Part shown: positions 17,004-25,916 of the stretch, piece by piece
Position numbering within the stretch: the stretch's first letter is position 1
Layout of the letters: each line of letters begins with the position of its first letter
Assembly (NCBI GenBank): GCA_029856125.1
Contig: JAHQWJ010000141.1
Coordinates: forward strand, 1 to 64,000
Direction: 5' to 3'
Source: Promethearchaeia archaeon
Lineage (GTDB): Archaea; Asgardarchaeota; Lokiarchaeia; Sigyniarchaeales; SOKP01
DNA: 64,000 nt
Position numbers and translations under genes: made by a program
Notes under the pieces: model-generated
Databases searched by the model: none
Told to the model about the DNA's origin: nothing
The model's input: only the letters and a program-made list of their open reading frames with translations

Positions 17004-18173
17004 ATGGATATAGGAAATAACAAAAGATTCTTACCAGAAGGTAAATATTTAATGATGGGAAACATAGCAATGTCAGAAGGTGCTCTCGCTGCGGGATTGA
17101 AATTCTTTGGAGGATACCCTATCACTCCCAGCACGGAAGTTATTGAGCACCTTGCTGTGAGATTACCACAAATTGGCGGAGTATGTATGCAAATGGAAGA
17201 CGAATTAGCATCGATTAATGCTGTGATTGGGGCTTCTTTAGTCGGAAGCAAAGCTATGACAGCAACCTCGGGTCCTGGGATTTCTTTAATGACTGAAACC
17301 ATCTCAATGGCTGCAAACCTAGAAGTACCATTTGTATTCTGTGATGTACAGCGTAATGGTCCGGGAACGGGGTTTGTAACTGAACCACATCATAACGATA
17401 TAGGGCTAATGCGGTTTGCTGGAAACGGCGAGTTTCAAGTGATAACATTAGCGCCTATGAGTTGTCAAGAATTATATGATTTAACTATTACTGCTTTTAA
17501 TTTTGCTGAGATTTATCGTTGCCCTGTATTTATTATGTCAGATGCTTATCTAGGACACATTCACGAAGTGGTAACCATACCCTCAAAGGAAGAAATATTA
17601 AAGAAAGTAATTGACCGGGAAATACCCGATGAAATGACTAAAAAATTCTCCTATAAAGATGATACTACAGGAAATTATGTTATCCCCAAACCACCAATTA
17701 TGGGTACAGATTACTGTCCAGGCATGTTTCTCTCTCAACCTCATAGCTCTGAAGGAATGCCCACGCCTAAACCCCAATTATTCACTGAAATGATGATTAA
17801 AAAAATTACTAGCAACATAGATAAAATTTCTCTTACCGAATCGTACAAACTAGAAGACGCAGAGGTAATTATAATAGCTTATGGCTTACCAGTCAGAGCA
17901 AGTTATCGCGCGGTTGATATAGCTCGGAAAGAAGGAATAAAAGTTGGTATTTTTAGGTTGATAACAATTTGGCCTTTTCCAGACGAAAAAGTTAAAGAAA
18001 CGGTTAAAGATGCAAAAGTGGTTATCGTTCCAGAATTAAATTACACGGGAGTTATAGCAGAACAAGTCGAACGGGTTACCGACCTTAAGACGCCTGTAAT
18101 TCGAATTCCTAATGTATGCGAAATTCATCATCCACATGATATTTTAAAAGTTATAAAAGAGGTGGCTAAATAA
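17004..18173 (+). CDS. korA: 2-oxoacid:ferredoxin oxidoreductase alpha subunit (KorA-like)
   Basis: A 389-residue alpha subunit of 2-oxoglutarate-type ferredoxin oxidoreductase, which makes acyl-CoA, CO2 and reduced ferredoxin from a 2-oxoacid and CoA. Family marks are the GNIAMSEGALAAGLKFFGGYPITPST region, the MEDELASINAVIGAS segment and TSGPGISLMTE. FQVITLAPMSCQELYDLT and the DAYLGH site resemble KGOR-type enzymes. I chose the ATG at 17004 because it has a GAGGTTAG ribosome-binding site and leaves the korD gene intact; an earlier in-frame ATG lies inside korD. The stop overlaps the korB start by one base (TAATG). Confidence 0.9.
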   Translation: MDIGNNKRFLPEGKYLMMGNIAMSEGALAAGLKFFGGYPITPSTEVIEHLAVRLPQIGGVCMQMEDELASINAVIGASLVGSKAMTATSGPGISLMTETISMAANLEVPFVFCDVQRNGPGTGFVTEPHHNDIGLMRFAGNGEFQVITLAPMSCQELYDLTITAFNFAEIYRCPVFIMSDAYLGHIHEVVTIPSKEEILKKVIDREIPDEMTKKFSYKDDTTGNYVIPKPPIMGTDYCPGMFLSQPHSSEGMPTPKPQLFTEMMIKKITSNIDKISLTESYKLEDAEVIIIAYGLPVRASYRAVDIARKEGIKVGIFRLITIWPFPDEKVKETVKDAKVVIVPELNYTGVIAEQVERVTDLKTPVIRIPNVCEIHHPHDILKVIKEVAK

Positions 18174-19090
18174 TGTCGGGAATAGGACCTTTATATCCAA
18201 ACGAGAAACCAGAGAATCCGTATGTTTTAGTATCATATGCTGGACACTTATTAGGGAACTATTCGTCTAGATTATGTGCTGGTTGTGGATATGGAATCAT
18301 CGGACATATTTTTACCCGACTATTTGAAGACGAAAAACTTGATCCAAAACTATATCCACTAGTTCTTGGTATAGGGTGTTATTCTCAAATGCTATTAACA
18401 GTACACTACGCAACCCAAAAAGTTTTATCTCTCCACGGCCGCGCTCCTGCTTTAGCGACAGGTATGAAAATGGCAAATCCTCTAATGAAACCAATAATTT
18501 TTACTGGCGATGGTGATTGTTTGGGTATTGGAGGTAATCATTTTATACACACGTGCCGTCGAAATTTAGATTGTATTATTTTAATTTTCAACAATAGCAT
18601 TTACGCAATGACTGGTGGACAGGGTGCTCCTACAACATTATTTGGTGCTAAAAGTACAACGACACCATATAAAATGTTTGAAAATAGGAGCGACGGAGTC
18701 AAACTTGCTTTGGCTGCGGGAGCTACTTATGTAGCACGAACAACAGTTGCTCATCCACGCACTTTTATGAAGTATTTTAGAAAGGCACTGAAACATAAGG
18801 GAACCTCTGTAATAGAATTAATTACGCCTTGTGTTACTTACTTCGGGAGAAAAAATTTAAATAACCTTGGAGCAGAAAACTTAGGATTAAAAGGAGAGAA
18901 GATGGACACAGCAGGTAAAATGATAGATTGGATAAAAAGAAATAGTGTTAGAGAAAACCAAGCCAAGTTCATGAACGAAGAAGAATTGTTTAACAAATAT
19001 GTTATTGGAGAATTTAGATACGCACCAGATAAACCCGAGTATTCCGAAGAATACGCTAAAATACAAAAAATAGCTAGAGGAGGTAGTTGA
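18173..19090 (+). CDS. korB: 2-oxoacid:ferredoxin oxidoreductase beta subunit (KorB-like)
   Basis: A 305-residue beta subunit carrying thiamine diphosphate. The TPP-binding signature GDGDCLGIGGNHFIHTCRRN near residue 105 is followed by NNSIYAMTGGQGAPTT. The N-terminal CAGCGYGIIGH supplies part of the cluster or CoA-binding surface. VIELITPCVTYFGRKN is typical of the KorB end of the core. It overlaps korA by one base and precedes korC by 4 nt, so the subunits are made together. Electrons pass to the KorD ferredoxin clusters and possibly to the FrhB-PyrK fusion encoded at the operon end. Confidence 0.92.
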   Translation: MSGIGPLYPNEKPENPYVLVSYAGHLLGNYSSRLCAGCGYGIIGHIFTRLFEDEKLDPKLYPLVLGIGCYSQMLLTVHYATQKVLSLHGRAPALATGMKMANPLMKPIIFTGDGDCLGIGGNHFIHTCRRNLDCIILIFNNSIYAMTGGQGAPTTLFGAKSTTTPYKMFENRSDGVKLALAAGATYVARTTVAHPRTFMKYFRKALKHKGTSVIELITPCVTYFGRKNLNNLGAENLGLKGEKMDTAGKMIDWIKRNSVRENQAKFMNEEELFNKYVIGEFRYAPDKPEYSEEYAKIQKIARGGS

Positions 19091-19094
19091 AATC

Positions 19095-19694
19095 GTGTCT
19101 CGATATGAATTTCGCGTAAGTGGGTTTGGTGGACAAGGGGTTATAACTCTTAGTAAAATGATAATAATGGCAAGCTCAATCTATGAGGGTCTTGCTGCTA
19201 CGCAAACCGAAGCCTATTCCGCAGCTGCAAGAGGAGGAAAATGCTGGGCAGAAGTAGTTGTTGACTTAGATAAAAAAATAGAGTTTATAGACTACCCTAA
19301 AGCTTTAAAGCCCTACGATTTTTTAATCGTCTTATCAGAAGAATCTGCTAATGGTGTTAAGGTTGATTTTGTAAAGGATGAGGAAAACACAGGATTTTTA
19401 ATATGGGACTCATCTACAATTAAAAAATTCAGAGTAGCAAAAAAAATTACTAAGGTTTTGGGTATTCCAATTCAAAAAATAGCAGTCGAAAAGTTCGGGA
19501 ATATTGTTTTTGGAAACTCAATTTTGTTTGGTATCTTTACGATACTTTCAGGAATCTTCTCCGAAGAATCTGCTTTAGAAACTCTTAAGAAATTTGTTCC
19601 GAATTCTACTTTAGATAAAAATTTAGAAGCCTTTGAATTAGGGAAACAAGAAGCAATGAATTTTTTAGTACAAATAAAGGAGGTGAACGAGTAG
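19095..19694 (+). CDS. korC: 2-oxoacid:ferredoxin oxidoreductase gamma subunit (KorC-like)
   Basis: A 199-residue gamma subunit of the 2-oxoacid oxidoreductase complex. The N-terminus has SGFGGQGVITLSKMI, and TQTEAYSAAARGGKCWAEVVV is the conserved gamma-domain signature. FGNSILFGIFTIL appears near the C-terminus. It starts with GTG at 19095, 4 nt after the korB stop, with the GGAGG in the korB end as ribosome-binding site. It is followed directly (one base gap) by the FrhB-PyrK fusion gene, behind the AGGAGGTGA sequence at 19678-19686. Confidence 0.9.
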   Translation: MSRYEFRVSGFGGQGVITLSKMIIMASSIYEGLAATQTEAYSAAARGGKCWAEVVVDLDKKIEFIDYPKALKPYDFLIVLSEESANGVKVDFVKDEENTGFLIWDSSTIKKFRVAKKITKVLGIPIQKIAVEKFGNIVFGNSILFGIFTILSGIFSEESALETLKKFVPNSTLDKNLEAFELGKQEAMNFLVQIKEVNE

Positions 19695-19695
19695 A

Positions 19696-21513
19696 ATGCA
19701 TATCGGGAAAATTCAAAAAGGTTGGAAAGAGCTATATGAAGAAGTAATTCAAACGGGGAAATGTGTATACTGTGGAGCTTGTGGGGCATTCTGTGCTAAT
19801 ATTCTATTTGATAAAGAAAAGGAGATCCCAATAGAAGATGGGTCCTGCAAAGATATGAACACATGTAAAGATGGTTTCGGACTTTGCTATAATCTCTGTC
19901 CAAAAACGGAAACTGAAACGATTCCTTTGTCGTTATTAGACAATTGGGTTTTTGGAAAGAAACACGATAAGATTCTGGGACATTATCTCAAAATTGTCTC
20001 AATTAAGCTAACAGATAAAGCAAGAGAAAGCGTACCAGCTAAAGCGGGGCCTTTAACAGGACTATTATGGTTGGCTATGGAAAACGGTTTAGTCGATTCT
20101 TCTATTATTACTGATAAAGACGATAACTTTAGACCATCCCCAATGATCGCCCAGAATTCACAAGATATATTCAAAGGAGTAGGGTATAAGCCAAGTCAAG
20201 GTCCTTTACTCTCACTTTTAGGAGAAGCTATCAATAAAGAAAACGTAGATATTGCTGTAGTAGGAACGCCTTGCCAAATTCAAGCTCTAAGAAAGCTACA
20301 GAATCACCCCGCTTTTGATTACGAAGCATACGATTTAGTATCGCTGGTCATTGGGATCTTTTGCTTCGGAACTTATTATAACCAATTATTAGAAATGGTT
20401 TTTGAGGAATTTGGGGTTAAATCAAGTGAGATAAACAAAATAAACACCGATAAAGATAATTTTAAGATGAAAATTAGTAGTGATTCGACTATAAAAGAAA
20501 TACCACTAAATTATTTATACGAAAAAGCAATAAGAAAAGCTTGTTTTTCCTGCTCTGATTACACAGCTTCCTTCGCAGATTTATCAATTGGAAATTTTGG
20601 TAGTAAAGACAGCTGGAATACGCTAATTGTAAGAACAGAAAGAGGTAAACAAGTTTATGATTTAGCTATTGAACAAGGGTTCATCGAAACAATACCATTA
20701 GAACACGATAAGGAAGAACTTATTTTGGATTTAACCCGAAATAAAACGGATATAGTCAAGATAGAATCAATAAAGCAACATTCCTCCGAAATTAAAAGTT
20801 TTACGATTAGAAACTCGAGGATTGCAGGCGCTTACAAACCGGGGATGTTTGTTATTTTATGGCTTCCTGATGTTGACTTCTTACCAATGTCCATCTCGAG
20901 TATAAAAGAAAACCTTATGGAAATAACCGTTAAAAAAATAGGAGAGGGAACATCCAAATTATTTGATTTAGTTGAAGGAGACTCAATTGGTATTAGAGGT
21001 CCTTTTGGGAATTCGTTTAATTACGAGGATTCGAAAAGTATTCTTGTCGTAGGAGGAGGGATGGGGATCGCAGCCTTAACAACTTTAATAGAAACTCTTA
21101 AACAAAACAAGGCAAACGTACAAGTGGCAATTGGAGCCAAAGATGAAGATTCTTTAATATTCGCTGATAGATTGTTGGAATTGATTCCAAATACGATGTG
21201 TACTACTGATGATGGATCTTTTGGTAAGAAATGCGTTGTAACTGATCCTGTAGAAGATCTAATTAAAAAAGAAAATTTCGATTTGATTGTTACATGTGGT
21301 CCTGAAATTATGATGAAAAAGGTTCTTGAACTAGCAGAATCAAAGAATATTGAACTTCAAGCTAGCTTGGAACGAAAAATGAAATGTGGTGTAGGCTTAT
21401 GTGGTTCTTGCTGCATAGGAGTAGAGAATAATATTACTATTTGTAAAGATGGACCCGTCTTTAATTCAGATCAATTGAAAAAATTTCCTAAATTTGGAAC
21501 TTATTCTAAATAA
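19696..21513 (+). CDS. FrhB/FpoF-like flavoprotein fused to PyrK/FNR-like electron-transfer domain
   Basis: A 605-residue fusion. Residues ~1-350 are an FrhB/FpoF-type F420- or flavin-dependent oxidoreductase: CVYCGACGAFC cluster motif, a further Cys-rich stretch at ~50-75, VGTPCQIQALRKLQ and CFSCSDYTASFADLSIGNFG. Residues ~355-605 are a ferredoxin-reductase-like module: MSISSIKENLMEITV flavin site, GPFGNSF, NAD-type VVGGGMGIAALTTLIE, TCGPEIMMKKVLELA and a [2Fe-2S] motif CGVGLCGSCCIG as in PyrK. It is co-transcribed with korDABC, so it probably links KOR-derived electrons to F420 or NAD(P)H. I know of the two modules separately; this fusion within a KOR operon is unusual. Which carrier it uses is inference. 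Confidence 0.88.
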   Translation: MHIGKIQKGWKELYEEVIQTGKCVYCGACGAFCANILFDKEKEIPIEDGSCKDMNTCKDGFGLCYNLCPKTETETIPLSLLDNWVFGKKHDKILGHYLKIVSIKLTDKARESVPAKAGPLTGLLWLAMENGLVDSSIITDKDDNFRPSPMIAQNSQDIFKGVGYKPSQGPLLSLLGEAINKENVDIAVVGTPCQIQALRKLQNHPAFDYEAYDLVSLVIGIFCFGTYYNQLLEMVFEEFGVKSSEINKINTDKDNFKMKISSDSTIKEIPLNYLYEKAIRKACFSCSDYTASFADLSIGNFGSKDSWNTLIVRTERGKQVYDLAIEQGFIETIPLEHDKEELILDLTRNKTDIVKIESIKQHSSEIKSFTIRNSRIAGAYKPGMFVILWLPDVDFLPMSISSIKENLMEITVKKIGEGTSKLFDLVEGDSIGIRGPFGNSFNYEDSKSILVVGGGMGIAALTTLIETLKQNKANVQVAIGAKDEDSLIFADRLLELIPNTMCTTDDGSFGKKCVVTDPVEDLIKKENFDLIVTCGPEIMMKKVLELAESKNIELQASLERKMKCGVGLCGSCCIGVENNITICKDGPVFNSDQLKKFPKFGTYSK

Positions 21514-22358
21514 TTAATATTCTCGGGAATCCCATTTGAACAGGAAACTCCTACTTGACATAGTCCACATCCATAAATGTTAATTCCATAATTTTTTTTT
21601 ATATATGGAACTGTTCCCATAACGTGATTGGAGCATATAATTTTATCGTGGCGATTTTCAGATGTTATTGCGTTAACTGGGCAACGGTCGATACAATCCC
21701 CACAATTAATACAATATTCGTATGGATCTGAAGGTCTCTTGGCAGCATCAGAAGGTAAATCGTAATCAATAATAATACTCCCACACCTCATTGCTTTACC
21801 CCTTGAATTAATGAATCCATCGGATAAACCAAACGATCCTAAACCAGAGGCAAAGCAGCAATGCCTGTGAGACCAGTTAGAAGCCCAAATCTTACGGTTG
21901 ATTTTAAATAAGCGTTTTTCCTGGGTAGGTGCCATCGCATTTATTTTTAACTTCTTTAACTCGTTAATTAAATGTGTTTGGGTTTTCACATTAGCTTGTT
22001 CTCCGAATAATCGCGTATTTGCCCATCTTTCTGAAGGATTAACTTTAGAATATTCAAAATTCTGCTCCTTTGTTTTCTTATTTATCGGGAGGATATAGGT
22101 CACTACGCTTATATTTTCAGTTGAGATTGGTACACCATTTCTTTCGCAATACCACGAGTAAGCTTCTATTGGTGTGAGATAAAATTCACCTATAATATTT
22201 TTATATTCGCTAAAAATGGGATCGTCTCCAGAAACAAACCCAACAATTATATCGGGTTCAAAAATGAGAGAGTTATCTACCATTTTCATCTTATTACTTT
22301 CGTCATTTTCTAAGAAACTATTTATCTTTTCAACGAACCAATCTTTATTTATCCCCAT
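21501..22358 (-). CDS. QueG/reductive-dehalogenase-like double-ferredoxin Fe-S protein
   Basis: A 285-residue protein. The N-terminal half resembles the substrate-binding part of epoxyqueuosine-reductase-like and reductive-dehalogenase-like enzymes, including RHCCFASGLGSFGLSDGFIN. The C-terminal half has ferredoxin motifs CINCGDCIDRCPVNAI and CGLCQVGVSCSNGIP. Members of this superfamily usually bind a cobamide plus two [4Fe-4S] clusters. The C-terminal HEAT domain of true QueG is absent and the substrate is unknown. It converges on the KOR operon, and its end overlaps the FrhB-PyrK gene by 13 bp, so the two transcripts run into each other. Confidence 0.75.
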   Translation of the reverse strand: MGINKDWFVEKINSFLENDESNKMKMVDNSLIFEPDIIVGFVSGDDPIFSEYKNIIGEFYLTPIEAYSWYCERNGVPISTENISVVTYILPINKKTKEQNFEYSKVNPSERWANTRLFGEQANVKTQTHLINELKKLKINAMAPTQEKRLFKINRKIWASNWSHRHCCFASGLGSFGLSDGFINSRGKAMRCGSIIIDYDLPSDAAKRPSDPYEYCINCGDCIDRCPVNAITSENRHDKIICSNHVMGTVPYIKKNYGINIYGCGLCQVGVSCSNGIPENINYLE

Positions 22359-22483
22359 AAGAAAGTAAAACCCTAGTTAAATCAAATTTAACTATTTACT
22401 TATATATTTAATTACCCTTTAACTTTATTCATCATTCCTTAAATTCGGAAATTATTAGACATTAAGGTTTTGTTCTATTGGTA

Positions 22484-23434
22484 ATGGAAAATTACAATTT
22501 TAGAAAAGGTTTGATTAACGGAATTATAACCGTACTGTTAATAGGGTTACAACCAGTCATTTCACTATCGAGACCGCCGATAATTGACGCTTTTACTTTT
22601 TCTACCATCACGGCACTATTTATGGCGATAATCTTTTTTCCTTTATTCTTAATCGAAAGATTTAAGTTGAAAAATTTAGTTAAAACAGAATCGAATGACA
22701 GGATACGTTCTCTACTGAGTGGTTGGAAGCAACCGAGGAATATTAGATTACTTGTTGGAATTGGAATTGTTTTTTCTATTGTTCCTGTATTATTAATAGT
22801 GGGTTACGATCTCGCTGGAGCAGTTAATAGCTCACTGGCGTTAAAAAGCGAAGTTATCATTGCTCTATTATCGGGTTATATATTTTTAAATGAGAAGCGG
22901 ATATCAAAAATCCAGATTTTTTTCTGCATAATCTTAATTTTAGGATTATTTATCGCAATTACCCAAGGATTTTCAGAGTTGTTTGAAATTAACCTCGGGG
23001 TCCTAATAATTGTAGTGGCAGTTATTATCTTTACTATTACGCATGCATTTACTAAATCAGGATTCGATAGGAACGAGATTAGTCCTATTCAAGTAGTGTT
23101 TATTCGGAATGTGTTAAGCGGGACAATATTGTTGTTTACATCTTTCATTTTTTTTCCTTTAGAAGGTCTGGTAACGGTGTTAAGACCAGAATATCTTATA
23201 TATCCTTTTGTTATGGGATTAGATTGGGGGTTCTCTCTGCTATTCTGGTACAGAACATTATCTTACCTACAAATTGGAAAAGCGGGGGTTATTATGTCCC
23301 TAACACCAATCACTTCAGCAATTTTTTCCTGGATCATTCTTGGGGATGAGATCACACCTTTCCACCTCATAGGAATAACGATAGTAATTTTCTCAATTTA
23401 TATGATCGTAAGGGAAAAAAAAGACAATAACTAA
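22484..23434 (+). CDS. DMT/EamA-family transporter (paralogue 1)
   Basis: A 316-residue drug/metabolite transporter-type permease with ten hydrophobic helices in two EamA halves. The first half holds VGYDLAGAVNSSLALKSEVIIALLSG and LNEKRISKIQ; the second ends in SLTPITSAIFSWIILGDEITPFHLIG. It exports an unknown metabolite or amino acid. I chose the ATG at 22484 over a TTG two codons earlier. It is a clear paralogue of the gene at 24719, which flanks the same UroD-family gene on the other side. A TATATATTTA stretch near 22400 could be its promoter. Confidence 0.85.
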   Translation: MENYNFRKGLINGIITVLLIGLQPVISLSRPPIIDAFTFSTITALFMAIIFFPLFLIERFKLKNLVKTESNDRIRSLLSGWKQPRNIRLLVGIGIVFSIVPVLLIVGYDLAGAVNSSLALKSEVIIALLSGYIFLNEKRISKIQIFFCIILILGLFIAITQGFSELFEINLGVLIIVVAVIIFTITHAFTKSGFDRNEISPIQVVFIRNVLSGTILLFTSFIFFPLEGLVTVLRPEYLIYPFVMGLDWGFSLLFWYRTLSYLQIGKAGVIMSLTPITSAIFSWIILGDEITPFHLIGITIVIFSIYMIVREKKDNN

Positions 23435-23452
23435 AATAAAATAATTACCCTT

Positions 23453-24601
23453 TTATAAAGGGTATACACCAAGGTTATTGGCGGCTTCTATCATCCATCT
23501 TAAATGCTTAACTGACATCCCAGGATGAAAGTTAGCAGGAGATATCATGCCACCTCCTCCAGGACCTAGTGCGTTTATAGCATTTTCAACAGCTTGTTCC
23601 ACTTCTTCTTTTGTAGCATCTACGAGAATATGTCTTGTATCGATATTTCCGGATAAACAGAGTTTGTCACCTATTTTCTTTTTGACTAAATATGGATCTA
23701 CCAAAGGTGGTTCAAGACATTGAAGACCATCAAATCCAGACTCGACGATGAAGTCTAAGAGGTCAGTAACATCGCCATCAGTATGCAATATATATTTTCC
23801 GCCCCACTCGTGAATCTTTTCTGAGACTTCTTGGTAACGGGGGAGTAAATATTCATTAAAGTTTTTGTCGCTCATAAATTGACCTCCCGAATGTGCTATA
23901 TCTCCCCCTTCAAGAAAAATTTTGGCTCCACAATCATGATAGGCTTTAAAGGTAGTTAATGTATAGTCTGTAGTGAAGCGAAAGCGTTCCTTAACAAGTT
24001 TCGGATCGTTCTTAAGAGCCCGAGCGAAATAAGCCATCCCCATTCCCTGCCAAACTGGGGGGAAAACCGAGGTTAAAGCATTTTGAGCGAAAATACAAAT
24101 GTCATCCTTTATATCGCGGCATTTTCTCAAAACTCCCTTATAAAATTTTTTGGCCTTATTGTATTCTTCTTTCATATCAGGTTTAGGATACGCTTCCCAA
24201 TCTTCTCGATTTTTAATATATCCACCATAGTAATCTGGATAAGGATTTCCATCAATATTTCGGACTCTATGTCTCTTTCCAAATACATCTGTCATTTCTG
24301 ATTGACTTTCAAGGATAAAGGGGATGTATTGTACTCCCACTCCATCAAATCCCAGATCGAGACCTGCTCTTACTGCTTTTGAAAACGTTGAAATTTCAAT
24401 GTCAAGAAGGATATCGTTAATTTTATCCAACCAATCATCTGGATATTGTTTTTCCATATCATCAAATATGTCAAAAGCATTCCTTTTCGGACGGCCTAAG
24501 ATTTGATCAGCGACATTTCCATCAATATTTATCGTATGGGTTGGAATTCTATCTGGTTCTTCGAGATTTAATGCCATCCATATCCGTTCGAAACTTTTCA
24601 T
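23453..24601 (-). CDS. uroporphyrinogen decarboxylase-family protein (cobamide methyltransferase type)
   Basis: A 382-residue UroD-superfamily protein. It lacks the N-terminal RFSPE-type porphyrin motif of true HemE and instead resembles MtaA/MtbA-type cobamide:CoM or other corrinoid methyltransferases. Visible segments are GVGVQYIPFIL, IFLEGGDIAHSGGQFMS, the zinc-type GGKYILHTDGDVTDLLDFI, GLQCLEPPLVDPYLVKKKIG and GNIDTRHILVDATKEEVEQ. I chose the ATG at 24599-24601 over a TTG two codons upstream. No corrinoid protein gene adjoins it, so the methyl donor and acceptor are unknown. Its two neighbours are paralogous DMT transporters. Confidence 0.8.
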   Translation of the reverse strand: MKSFERIWMALNLEEPDRIPTHTINIDGNVADQILGRPKRNAFDIFDDMEKQYPDDWLDKINDILLDIEISTFSKAVRAGLDLGFDGVGVQYIPFILESQSEMTDVFGKRHRVRNIDGNPYPDYYGGYIKNREDWEAYPKPDMKEEYNKAKKFYKGVLRKCRDIKDDICIFAQNALTSVFPPVWQGMGMAYFARALKNDPKLVKERFRFTTDYTLTTFKAYHDCGAKIFLEGGDIAHSGGQFMSDKNFNEYLLPRYQEVSEKIHEWGGKYILHTDGDVTDLLDFIVESGFDGLQCLEPPLVDPYLVKKKIGDKLCLSGNIDTRHILVDATKEEVEQAVENAINALGPGGGGMISPANFHPGMSVKHLRWMIEAANNLGVYPL

Positions 24602-24718
24602 AATCAATATTTTAAGGGTTGAATAAACTAATATATTTTTCTTTATAGCGAAAAATGATTCCTTCTTTTCTTCTTCATTATAAAAGTTTTTAATTTTTTC
24701 TAGTTTTTCTTAGATATC

Positions 24719-25660
24719 TTGAGTAATAATCTAAAAAAAGGCTTAATTTTTGGAGGTATCGGAACTATTCTTGTTGGATTTCAACCAATTATAGCAAATT
24801 CGGCCAAATCAATCGATTCTCATGTATTTGCAGCTATGACATGTTTGGTTGAGGCAATAATATTTCTCCCTCTCATGATTTTAGAGATGCGAATGAACAA
24901 AAGGAAAGAAAGGGGAAATCCGGGTTTAATGTCAAATAACTCAATTTTGACAAGCATAAAAAAGAATATTTGGTTATTACTTTTTATCGGGATAATCTTT
25001 AGCATTAATCAACTTCTATTTTTTGTAGGATATCGATTAGCTGGGGCTATTAATGGATCTTTAACTCAAAAAACTTCCGTTTTCTTTGGATTGTTGTATG
25101 GCTTTTTGTTATTAAAAGAAAAAATTTCAAAAATTCAAATCGTATTTTCCATCGTGTTATTTTTAGGTTTAGTAATAGCAATAACTCAGGGTTCGTTGAA
25201 TTTTCTGACCTTTAACACCGATGTTTTGATTGGTGTGTTAATTGTATTATTGATTACAGCTCTATGGATGTTTGGCCACACTATGACGAAACCATTGTTT
25301 AGTCGAAATGACTTAACCCCAACTCAAATGGTTTTCATTCGAAATATGTTAAGTGGAGTCATATTAATAGTTACCTACTTTACATTTTCTCCTGTTGATT
25401 TAAGCGTTTTTTTTAATCCATATAATCAATTCTTTTTTATAATAATGGGAACTGTATATGGTTTAGGATTATTCTGTTGGTATAAGACTTTGTCGTATTT
25501 AGATGTCTCGAATGCAACCATTGTATTATCTCCCACTCCAATAGTTACCGCCATCTTTGCTACTTTTATATTAGGAGAGTTTTTTACACCCTTTCATTTA
25601 ATTGGAGCTGTATTAGTTATCTTCTCTATTATTATAATTATCAAACAAAAAAAAAATTGA
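24719..25660 (+). CDS. DMT/EamA-family transporter (paralogue 2)
   Basis: A 313-residue paralogue of the transporter at 22484, sharing GLIFGGIGTILVGFQPII with GLINGIITVLLIGLQPVI, VGYRLAGAINGSLTQKTSVFFGLLYG, FLLLKEKISKIQIVF and SPTPIVTAIFATFILGEFFTPFHLIG. Ten helices in two EamA domains are visible. It starts from TTG at 24719. The pair flanks the UroD-family gene in a local duplication, and the divergence between the copies suggests they have different substrates or are an old duplication. Confidence 0.85.
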   Translation: MSNNLKKGLIFGGIGTILVGFQPIIANSAKSIDSHVFAAMTCLVEAIIFLPLMILEMRMNKRKERGNPGLMSNNSILTSIKKNIWLLLFIGIIFSINQLLFFVGYRLAGAINGSLTQKTSVFFGLLYGFLLLKEKISKIQIVFSIVLFLGLVIAITQGSLNFLTFNTDVLIGVLIVLLITALWMFGHTMTKPLFSRNDLTPTQMVFIRNMLSGVILIVTYFTFSPVDLSVFFNPYNQFFFIIMGTVYGLGLFCWYKTLSYLDVSNATIVLSPTPIVTAIFATFILGEFFTPFHLIGAVLVIFSIIIIIKQKKN

Positions 25661-25815
25661 AAAGATATTTCTTTTTTACAATATTTCATTTATTCACGGT
25701 TTAGAGAAATATTTTAGGAAAATGATATTAAAAAATATATTCTTATATGTCGTTCATATCCTCTATAAGAATTGTTCATGTGTCAATTTATAAAAGAATA
25801 AGATAATTCAGAACA

Positions 25816-25825
25816 TTTATATATT
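25816..25825 (+). promoter_or_regulatory. candidate TATA box of the ABC operon
   Basis: TTTATATATT lies about 92 nt before the chosen ATG at 25917 of the first ABC ATPase. Its location inside the longer open frame starting at 25824 supports the later start. Weak evidence by eye in AT-rich DNA. Confidence 0.3.
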
Positions 25826-25916
25826 GAAGGTATATAGTTATAAATATAAAAAAATATATCTAAAGAATCGAAATTCTTGCTTAAACAGCAGTTTAGACCA
25901 TAAAGGAAGTTATAAA

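Noticed and set aside
25824..25916. extended N-terminus of the first ABC ATPase
   Set aside because: The 31 extra residues are basic low-complexity sequence with no family match, and a TATA-like box lies within that stretch.
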